From: Euperipatoides rowelli
Taxonomy: Eukaryota > Onychophora > Udeonychophora > Euonychophora > Peripatopsidae
DNA length: 10,955 nucleotides
NCBI GenBank assembly: GCA_003024985.2
Contig: PXIH01S0009272.1
Reading direction: 5' to 3' (one strand)
A model generated the notes under the pieces. The model worked only from the letters and a program-made list of their open reading frames with translations, had not been told where the DNA came from and made no database searches. Positions 1-7,252 of the stretch are shown here, piece after piece; position 1 is the stretch's first letter, and each line of letters starts with the position of its first letter. The position numbers were made by a program, and so were the translations under genes.

Positions 1-168
1 TGTCCTAAATATTTTACTCACTCCTCTAGCAATAGCTAGTTATAAGTATCCTGCTTTATTTTCTCATTAGGCTCTGTCCTAAGTATTTTGATCACTACTC
101 TAGAAATAACTAGTTGTATTTTGCTGTAGTTAGGCTCTGTCTTAAATATTCTTATTTTCTAGCTTGGT
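1..168. repeat. Degenerate tandem repeat, about 2.4 units
   Basis: Three unit starts are visible at 1, 75 and 138, each opening with TGTCYTAARTATT. The first two continue with a conserved CTCTAG.AATA.CTAGTT core and end in TTAGGCTC. Spacings are 74 and 63 bases, and the third unit breaks off near 168. The array reaches the first base of the window, so more units may lie outside. No coding capacity was seen. Confidence 0.75.
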
Positions 169-2195
169 TTGTGCATTCAAATAATAACAGTAGCCTATGT
201 CTTTAGTTTATGTTTTGTTTATGTATAATATGGTCAATTATATGATCATAAACATGGCAGAAAACAGGTAACTTCCTAGCATGTACAAACCATTCTATTT
301 TATTTAAGCTACTAATTTAAATGTGTATTCAATTAGTAGTATATAATATAGTCTAACCTTATTGTAAGTTATCTTGTCGGCCTATTCTTTTTACAACCCT
401 AAAAGAACAGAAGTACCTAAAAACTGATAGGCCTAAATCCCATTTTACTGCATTTTTAACATCTGCCCTACTATTTTCACATTCCAGGAAAGGGCTGATT
501 TAAGTCATGTCAAAATTATTGAAATAGACCAAAAATTATTATTTCACGTCTATATTATCATTGGGTTGGTACTTAGTGGATTTAATATGTAGTAGGACAT
601 AGAGTTCAGGGTTACGATAAGGTTAGGACCATATTGATCATGTACTAAATGGGATTTAGGTCTTTCAGTTTCTAGGCGCTTGTAATAGAACCAGTTGCCA
701 AGTTACAGTGTATATTATATATTTTTCCCATTATCACTCTAATGGGAATATACAGTAAATATTGCATTTAATAATTTAATATTTGTAAGCTTAATCTAGA
801 CTTTTAAAAAAACATGAAAGGAATCAATGCTGTTAAAAGTAGTTCATAAGTGTGGGTGATAGATTTGATATCTACTAGACTGCAATGCTTACCAATGAAT
901 AGCTGTGGCAGAGTTTCTAGGCTAAATCAATATAAAATATTGGTTGATTAATGTAGAATTGATCTAGAGTATAAAACTAAGGTCATTCTGTTTTATATGC
1001 TGCAAAAGACAAACAATTAATCGTATATTTTTCAATATGGATTTTTTGAAACGGCTCCGACCTTAGTCTTAGATCCTTAAATTCAACAACTGTTTAGCCC
1101 TTAGGTTCAATGGTTTTAACTTCCGATGCTATTTTCCAGCAAAATTGAACATTATTTAAGGTCTGTAGAGAAATTATTATTAATTGGATGATTTAAAATG
1201 TTTGTTTAAAAATAGGAAAGTTTTATATTAATCGATTTCAGAAAAGGTAATAAAATATAAATTGAAATTTGAATGAATTTTAAAAACTGTGTCATTAAAA
1301 AAAAGGATTATTAATATTTTCATCAAATATGAAGAAATCAATATTTCTTAGACATTTCCTTTAGAATTTTTTCTTTCAATCCGGAAGGTCTTAACTTGGT
1401 ATATTCTTGAGATGCACTTAAAAACCTTTTTGCTGAAATACAATGGAGAAAAAAATTGAACAGAAATATTGCTATAATTATCTAATTGACTGAATATGAC
1501 GCAATTTAAAATTAAAGAATATAGGAACGAAAGGGGAAGTTCTAAATCGCTGAATTAATTGGGAAATTAAATGTTATAAGTTTGTTTCCGTTATATTTTA
1601 AATACAATTCAAACTCTTCAAAAAAAAAAAAAAGGAAATTGAATCTTTAATCAAATTTTTTTTTTTAAAAAAAATAAACAAACAAAAACGAACACCTTAG
1701 TCTAGTTTAATAATGTCACTTTGACTTAGATAATAAAAAATGAAAAGTTTAATATCTTAATAAGGCAATTTTTTTTAATCTTCATTGTTCCAGTTATTAT
1801 CTGTCTGTCTTTTATTAGTTTAGCAATGATGTGACTTTAATATTGTCTCCTAAACTGGAATTTGAAATACTGTTGGTTTTTCAATAATCAATTCCTGGTT
1901 GAAATCGAAATTTCAATAATAGTTTATTATGTTTTTTTTCAAGTAATTCAAAATTTGAAGATTCAAAATTTTGTGTTAAACCCATTATCAAATATTCAGA
2001 AGTCAGAAGCCTAAAACATGATGGGAAACATGGCAACAATCTTTGCAGGAAAGGCACGCAATTCTTAAATTGCTCCTAATTAACTATAGTCAGAAGAATA
2101 TTATAGATTTTGCAGTGAAGATGATCTACAATCCTCTACCAACCAAATCACTCCTTACAACCAGTAGATAGATATAAAACAGAGGTTCGAGGACA
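169..2195. other. AT-rich non-coding stretch
   Basis: No reading frame resembling a protein and no RNA gene was recognised over about 2 kb. The stretch contains many A and T homopolymers, for example A and T runs at 1620-1675. It also contains a possible small inverted-repeat element at 416-676, listed separately. The base composition and scattered stops in all frames suit intergenic or intronic animal DNA. Confidence 0.7.
416..676. repeat. Inverted-repeat pair, possible MITE-like element
   Basis: The 30 bases at 416-445 and the reverse complement of 647-676 match at 27 of 30 positions, sharing the word CCTAAATCCCATTT. The arms enclose about 200 bases without coding sequence. This is the shape of a small non-autonomous DNA transposon, but no clear target-site duplication flanks the arms. 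A second, weaker inverted match (about 345-367 against 611-637) overlaps but is not nested with the first, so the structure may be composite. Confidence 0.45.
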
Positions 2196-2199
2196 ATCC

Positions 2200-2350
2200 G
2201 GGTCTTTTCAAGATGGCGGCCGGAAGTGATGTCATTTTCAAGTTCAAAAATCCAAGATGGCTGCTATCCTGTGCCCATATATGGACATATGACATCACAT
2301 TATGATGCATTATGGGTTTATTATGCATGATGGGATAGAGTATCGATAAT
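2200..2350 (+). repeat. Dispersed repeat, copy 1, with YY1/ETS/CRE-like words
   Basis: This stretch contains GGTCTTTTCAAGATGGCGGC running directly into CGGAAGTGATGTCA (2201-2234), a second TCCAAGATGGC at 2251, then TATGACATCACAT near 2287 and two satellite-like words (GATGCATTATGGG, GCATGATGGGATAG). The same order of TGACATCACAT, GATGCAT and GATGGGATAG recurs at 5280-5335, and GGTCTTTTTCCAAGATGGC recurs at 5371. The block therefore belongs to a family present on both sides of the transposase-like pseudogene. CAAGATGGCGGC matches the YY1 consensus, and CGGAAGTGATGTCA resembles a joined ETS and CRE site; any binding is inference. Confidence 0.65.
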
Positions 2351-2732
2351 GGTCTAACTTTTTATAGCTGATTTAGGATAAATTTGATGCTCTGAATCAA
2401 AAAATCACATTAGTTTCGCTTTATCAGGTCAACTTTTTGAGCTATTGTCAACATTAGACAAACTGGTTTCAGGCAACAAAAGTCTACACAAACCTGTCTT
2501 TGTTACACCTGCTACCACAATCAGAATACATTAATTAGTAAAATTTGACATCATGTCATCAACGTTTAGTATTTACAATTTTTTTGTATGTTTATGAAAA
2601 CTAAGTAATATAACTTTGCAAATAACATTGCAGTCGTTTATATAAATAGCTATATTTACAGCACACTGTGCAATGCAAACAATTATATAGGTAATAGCTT
2701 TAATGTTACACAACATTTATTAATTATGTAAA
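2351..2732. other. AT-rich non-coding stretch
   Basis: No gene, RNA or clear repeat was recognised here. The only structure is the run into the 130-base palindrome that follows. Confidence 0.6.
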
Positions 2733-2862
2733 GCTTGTTCATTATTTAATGATAAGCATGTCAGCAGTAACCAACATCTTTCAGTATATCAACCTAATTA
2801 TGTTAATATACTCTAAGATGTTGGTTACTGATTCCATGTAGATCATTACATAATGAACAAGC
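2733..2862. repeat. 130-base imperfect palindrome (fold-back element)
   Basis: The stretch is symmetric about 2797/2798 with no gap. 54 of 65 positions pair by my hand count, including 13 bases at the outer ends (GCTTGTTCATTAT) and a perfect 16-base core (2765-2780 with 2815-2830, CAGTAACCAACATCTT). Symmetry stops sharply at the outer edges. It lies about 90 bases upstream of the first ATG of the transposase-like pseudogene. It could be a fold-back MITE, part of that element's 5' end, or a hairpin RNA precursor. The sequence does not decide between these. Confidence 0.8.
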
Positions 2863-2954
2863 AACATTGTGTGTGTGCATTTCTCATTTAAATACTTTGA
2901 ATTTTGTTGCTATGAATTACTAATTTTGGTATTTACAGTTTCTAGGTGAATGAA

Positions 2955-4687
2955 ATGGCATCTTTAAGAAGATCCTGCAGAAATAAGCCTGATGTCTTTT
3001 GTTACATCTGTGGCGAATACACCCTTGTTCATAACAGGAAACCAATCACAAGTTTAGTAAAACATGCTTACCTTGCTTATTTCAGTATGGCATTAAGTGA
3101 CCAATATAAAGTTTGGGCACCACACTTGGTATGCAAGAAATGCAAAGTGTATCTGCGTCAGTGGACCAAGGGTCATAAGAGTTGTCTGAACTTTAGAATT
3201 CCCATGGCCTGGAGGGAACCGACAAACCATGGCACTGACTGCTACTTCTGCACTATTGATGTGACTGGTATCAACAGAAACAACTGGAGCAACCTGACAT
3301 ATCCTGATCTTGAATCAGCACATTGTTCTGTATCTCATTGTGATGAAATTCCAGTACCTGTCTTTGGAGAACTTCCTGACATTAGCAACCAAGATTCCCC
3401 CAAGTTGTGGTTGATGAAGGCGGTGCTTCAAAGCCTTTCTCTCAAATAGACCTCAATGACCTAGTTCGTGATCTCAGCTTGTCCAAATCATCTGCCGTAC
3501 TATTGGTATCCAGATTGAAGGACAAAAACCTCCTCTCTGACAGTGTTCGCATCACCTTCTACCACAACAGACATCAAGACTACCTACAATATTTTTATCA
3601 AGAGAAGGACTTGGTATACTGCACAGATATTGCACAGCTTCTGCACAAGCTTGGAGTGCCACAATACAAATCCAAAGATTGGAGACTGTTCATTGACAGC
3701 AGCAAGTAATCACTGAAATGTGTTTTGCTGCACAATGGCAACCTCTATGCCTCTGTACCCCTCGCTCACTCGACTACACTTAAGGAGAAGTATGAAGTGG
3801 TGAAGTACATTCATACTTCTCCTTAAGTGTAGTTGAGTGAGCGAGGAGTACAGTTGCATACACAAAAGTGGTGAAGTACGTTTTGGAGAAAATTTGCTAT
3901 GATCAGCATCACTGGTTTATTTGTGTTGACTTGAAGATGGTGAACTTTTTAATGGGACAATAGTCCGGGTTCACCAAGTACCCCTGCTTCCTTTGCATGT
4001 GGGTCAGTAAGGACACTGCTCATCATCACTATACGATGAAGGACTGGCCTGTATGGGAGGAATTGGTGCCTGGCAGAGCTACAAACATCATCAACAATCC
4101 TCTGGTGGAGAGAAACAAGATACTCTTCCCACCACTGCGCATCAAACTTGGTTTGATGAAGCAGTTTACCAAAGTTTTGGACAAAGATGGTGACTGCTTC
4201 ATTTACTTGTGCCAGGCTTTTCAAGGATTGATTGACCATTGAGAAGTTGAAAGCTGGCATCTTTGACGGTCCTCAAATCCGTCAGCTCATCAAAGATCCA
4301 CAGTTCAAAAACTCAATGAATGAAGTGTAGCTGGAAGCATGGAAGGCTTCTGTTCTAATGGTGACAAACTTTATCGGCAACAATAAGGCCCCTAACTATG
4401 TGGAACTTGTCACCAATATGCTGACTGCTTTCAAGAACCTCAGATGCAACATGAGTATCAAAATGCATTACTTATTCTCACATATGGATCGGTTTCATGA
4501 AAATATAGGATCTATGAGTGATGAACAGGGTGAGCGTTTTCACAAAGAGATGGAGCTGGAGAACAGGGACCAAGGTTGCTGGGATGCAGTAATGATGGCG
4601 GATTACTGTTGGAATCTTAATAGAGACATCCCTGCCACTGGACATTACGGACTTCAAAGAAAAGGAAATTCAAGCCCAGAGTTTTGA
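2955..4687 (+). pseudogene. Broken DDE transposase-like gene (zinc-finger N-terminus)
   Basis: This is one decayed gene, read in pieces through three frames. The first ATG of the family-like start (MASLRRSCRNKPDVFCYICG) is at 2955; the frame opens slightly earlier only at a GTG. Three CxxC pairs (codons 3000/3009, 3132/3141, 3240/3249) suggest an N-terminal zinc-binding region. A candidate DDE core follows: Asp at 3695, Asp at 3928, CxxC at 3985/3994, His at 4466 and 4481, and Glu at 4523 or 4532. Breaks are a -1 frame change near the C-run at 3397-3401, TAA 3707, a 71-base inverted duplication at about 3797-3867 that changes frame, TAG 3961, a likely four-base duplication (ATTG twice, 4227-4234), and TAG 4328. 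Similar proteins are, from memory, multicopy and uncharacterised in invertebrates. Family recognition is fairly sure; the transposase role is inferred from residue spacing. Confidence 0.75.
3754..3867. repeat. Inverted duplication inside the transposase-like gene
   Basis: Bases 3754-3796 and the reverse complement of 3810-3852 match at 41 of 43 positions, with a 13-base loop. A 14-base direct repeat (AAGTGGTGAAGTAC) sits at 3795-3808 and again at 3866-3879, exactly 71 bases apart. The coding frame before and after differs by this same amount. So the segment is an insertion made of an inverted copy of the gene's own neighbouring sequence, as produced by template switching during replication or repair. 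The two mismatches argue for an old event or a copy from a paralogue. Confidence 0.85.
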
Positions 4688-4972
4688 ACAGTAATTTACA
4701 TGTACTTAGTAGGTACTTACCTGTTTGATATTCAATTGACACTTGTCTTTTTTTAATAAAGTTAATTTTCTGGTAAATTAAAGACGTTTTATTCAGAAGA
4801 TCACACATTTTTAAAATCAATTTACCCAAAAAAAACTGACCTCATTTAGAAAAATGAATGTCATATTCGTGTTCTGGGGTGCAGAAATGTATTAAATCAA
4901 TTGAAACAATTTAGACAATTTATAAACAATATTTTTTTGTAACCAGTCTAATCGATCAATTACTCAAACTTC
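4688..4972. other. 3' flank of the pseudogene, non-coding
   Basis: The flank is AT-rich and carries the AATAAA signal listed separately. No gene is visible before the satellite begins. Confidence 0.6.
4755..4760 (+). promoter_or_regulatory. AATAAA polyadenylation signal
   Basis: A canonical AATAAA lies 68 bases after the final stop codon (4685-4687) of the transposase-like pseudogene, on the same strand, after a T-rich run. A T-rich stretch follows at about 4785. The position suits the 3' end of that gene's transcript, but the hexamer is frequent by chance in DNA this rich in A and T. Confidence 0.5.
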
Positions 4973-5334
4973 TGATGCATGATGGGATATGTGATGATGC
5001 ATGATGGGATAGATTATGATGCATGATGGGATATTAATTAATTGATTAATCGATAATCGAGAGTCTTGATAATCAATACCTATCGATAAATGATATCTAT
5101 CGATAATCAATATCCTGATGATGGGATAGATGATGATGCATGATGGGATAGATGATGATGCATGATGGGATAGATTATGAAGCATGATGGGATATTTATT
5201 TATCAATAATCAAGAGTCTTGATAATTGATATCTATCGATAATCAATATCTATCAATAATCATTATCCTGTATATGTGCCTATGACATCACATGATGATG
5301 CATGATGGGATAGATGTTGATGCATGATGGGACA
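4973..5334. repeat. Short-period satellite with higher-order units
   Basis: The stretch is built from TGATGCATGATGGGATAG-like words (near 4975, 4995, 5018, 5135, 5157, 5180, 5298, 5318) alternating with AT-rich ATCGATAATCAATATC-like words. The composite block containing GAGTCTTGATAAT appears at 5061 and 5214, 153 bases apart, so there are about two higher-order units of roughly 155 bases. Apparent reading frames here, such as an Ile/His/Ser-rich one on the minus strand, come from the repeat and are not genes. Isolated satellite words also occur at 2300-2345 and 5443-5480. Confidence 0.85.
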
Positions 5335-5545
5335 TATGCCCCATCCACTTCAAATTTCAAAGCCCATCCAGGTCTTTTTCCAAGATGGCTGACTTCCTGT
5401 TTCTGTTTTTTCCGGATATTGAAGCTGTATTATCCGGAATATTATGATGCATGATGTGTGTGATTATGATGCATGATAGGAGTGAAATCATAAAATACAA
5501 GACGCTGACAGGAAGTGACATCATAGGATGTGCAGAAACATTCGT
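5335..5545 (+). repeat. Dispersed repeat, copy 2, with YY1/ETS/CRE-like words
   Basis: GGTCTTTTTCCAAGATGGCT at 5371-5390 matches 2201-2217 of copy 1 with a small indel. It is followed by GACTTCCTG, an ETS-type core on the minus strand. Two more satellite words occur at 5443-5480, and CAGGAAGTGACATCATA at 5509 is again an ETS core joined to a CRE-like half. A short inverted pair, TCCGGATA with TATCCGGA, lies at about 5411-5438. No coding region is credible here; open frames on both strands overlap the repeat words. Confidence 0.55.
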
Positions 5546-6830
5546 GAAAAAACATTTTTTCAAAAAAATTATAAAATTAAATAGAGGGGATGGGTGTTCA
5601 GATCACATGACTACCATATCATGCACTATATCCGGGTACTTCTATACACCTCCAGTAAAAATTTCAGTTGGTTTTAAGCACATAAAACTAAAATAGTTCA
5701 TTTTTGAGAGAGGGTGGAGGGGGCTCTCCCATCTTCAAATTAACTCGATAATTAGAATCCTTGCAATTCATAGATAAATTAAAAAAAAAAAAATAGAAAA
5801 TCGGAGCATGTTATACAGTTACTTTTTGTCATTTGTTCAAAATATGAAATATTCTATTGTTCTCGATGACTCATACTAAAAAAAAAAAAACTACTAGCGA
5901 AAAACTAAAAGTAAGATATCTCAAGATTTATAGAAGCTACAGATTTGAGATTTAAGTTATATTATTATTTTTATTTTTTCTTCCTCTATCTAAGCAAATA
6001 TATAGTTTACTCTACATCATCTACTATCAAATTAAAAAAAACAACAACTTTGCAGTCAGATCTGAGAAGATGAGTGAAGCTCGTCTTCACTAAAAAGACC
6101 TGATGTGTTATTTACTAACAAGCTTGTATTTCAATAGGGAATAGTGTTATATATATTTCTAATCATGGCATGATTAACTACAGTAGAAAAAAAATCTCTA
6201 AGACTCGAAGTTCATATAACCTTAACCTTGAAGTGTAATGGTTCTACACCAATATAAGATCCCATATCTCAAATACAAATACAAATGTGTCGGACAACAA
6301 CAGACTATAGTTCAGAGAGGTTGTCCCTTTGTCCAAAGCACATCATCACCTGGGGACTTAATAGAAACCTCCCGTTACACAATCATCATAACTACATATG
6401 TACACTATTTTAATATTAAAGAATAATTATTGATAAATCTACTTTTTAAAAAAATAAACTCAATCTTTTACTATAATAAAATATATCATACATACTTTTA
6501 TAGAATCAAAAAAATATACGAGGAAAAAAAATATATCTAGTGTAAGTTTCTATTTTAATGAACTGAAATAAATAATAAAAAAAAACCTACCTATATTTCT
6601 TTCTTCTTGATAATCCCCTTGTATAAAATAAATTTTAGTACTGTAGTCAATATATATAATGTAGTACAAAATGATGTCAGCCTATTCTTCTCTTATCTCA
6701 AGATTAAAATATATTTCCATATCTTTCAATCCTATATAACTCTACTTCCATTACAAAAAGATAAAAATTTTACTTTAAGTGGCAGCACAGGATAAGGACG
6801 GACCACAGTGTAATCATACATGTCTTATTT
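5546..6830. other. AT-rich non-coding stretch
   Basis: No gene, RNA or strong repeat was recognised in about 1.3 kb. There are several A-runs (5781-5793, 5878-5890) and long AT-only stretches (6420-6600). Short open frames at 6238-6426 and 6607-6795 lack recognisable protein character. A slightly less AT-rich patch at 6290-6370 could be a fragment of an interspersed repeat, but I could not identify it. Confidence 0.6.
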
Positions 6831-6838
6831 TTTTTGAA

Positions 6839-6879
6839 GGGATCTACAAACATCTTTTATCTTTGGAGGGATCTACAAA
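6839..6879 (+). repeat. Paired 12-base direct repeat upstream of TATA box
   Basis: GGGATCTACAAA occurs at 6839-6850 and 6868-6879, 29 bases apart, ending 11 bases before the TATA box. The surrounding words (GAAGGGATCTACAAA and GAGGGATCTACAAA) also match. The placement suggests paired upstream promoter elements of the Polinton-like gene. This is an inference from position only. Confidence 0.5.
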
Positions 6880-6890
6880 ATTTTAGAGGG

Positions 6891-6930
6891 TATAAAAGCC
6901 TTGATTTTGCCACCATAAATCATTAGTTCC
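6891..6930 (+). promoter_or_regulatory. TATA box and initiator-like start site
   Basis: TATAAAAG at 6891-6898 is a strong eukaryotic TATA box. ATCATTAG follows, with its CA at 6921-6922, about 31 bases from the start of the TATA box, which is the usual distance to a transcription start. The first ATG (6943) with A at -3 and G at +4 lies about 20 bases further on. Together these look like the core promoter of the decayed Polinton-like transcription unit. No transcript evidence is available. Confidence 0.6.
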
Positions 6931-6942
6931 TGGGTTTTCAAC

Positions 6943-7223
6943 ATGGACAACATCAGAAATTGTTCCATTGAGAGTTTTTCCAGATTGCAGAAATCCAGTT
7001 TAACCAGTTCAAGAAATATTTTTTTCTGAAGTCCAGCTTTGACACACCATTTGCAGTCAGCTTTAACAGTCCATTTTCAGCCCGCTTTAGCAATCCATTT
7101 GCAGCCACCTCAATCATATGTTACCGGGGATTAAGCTACTTTTACCAGTCCAGCTTTAGCGCGCCATCTCCAGACAGTTCTAGCAGTCCAGCTTTGGAGC
7201 ACCATCTCCAAACAGCTTTTTAA
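6943..7223 (+). pseudogene. Leader reading frame with Phe/Ser/Pro repeats (unrecognised)
   Basis: From the ATG at 6943, 28 codons run to TGA 7027, starting MDNIRNCSIESFSR. The frame one base back is open across the same point and on to TAA 7221. The switch point is a seven-T run (7019-7025), so either a homopolymer indel or a -1 slip could join them. The second part is built of five 24-26 base units starting near 7031, 7057, 7081, 7149 and 7187. They give peptide repeats such as SFNSPFSA and RFSNPFAA. I do not recognise the family. The position just after the promoter and before the polymerase suggests the 5' end of the Polinton-like gene or a small upstream protein. Confidence 0.5.
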
Positions 7224-7252
7224 GGCATTCTCCTTTAGTAAGTGGAAGAAGG

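Noticed and set aside
2184-2200. GGTTCGAGGAC-like word resembling a tRNA T-arm
   Set aside because: No matching A box, acceptor stem or anticodon arm could be placed around it.
3390-3450. Intron as the explanation for the first frame change in the transposase-like gene
   Set aside because: The two frames overlap with no missing or extra coding sequence and no splice-site pair fits; a one-base indel in the C-run is simpler.
3949-4260. Open frame on the minus strand across the transposase-like gene
   Set aside because: It is the antisense of the conserved plus-strand segment, whose protein character (CxxC, KLGLMKQF) is clearly in the forward frame.
4617-4829. Minus-strand open frame over the end of the pseudogene and its AATAAA
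   Set aside because: Lys/Leu/Phe-rich translation of AT-rich DNA, with no recognisable domain.
4964-5206. Minus-strand Ile/His/Ser-rich open frame
   Set aside because: It is a translation of the satellite words; the peptide repeats follow the DNA repeat.
4973-5334. CRISPR array
   Set aside because: The repeats are near-contiguous, variable and AT-rich with no unique spacers, and the context is eukaryotic.
5357-5696. Overlapping open frames on both strands (5357-5563 minus, 5451-5696 plus)
   Set aside because: Both run through the dispersed repeat and AT-rich DNA, and neither has a recognisable protein feature.
6238-6795. Two short plus-strand open frames (6238-6426, 6607-6795)
   Set aside because: Short, AT-driven composition, no domain, no promoter and no conserved neighbour.
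7231-7240. GTAAGT as a 5' splice donor after the leader frame
   Set aside because: No convincing acceptor or domain junction could be tied to it, and the hexamer can occur by chance.
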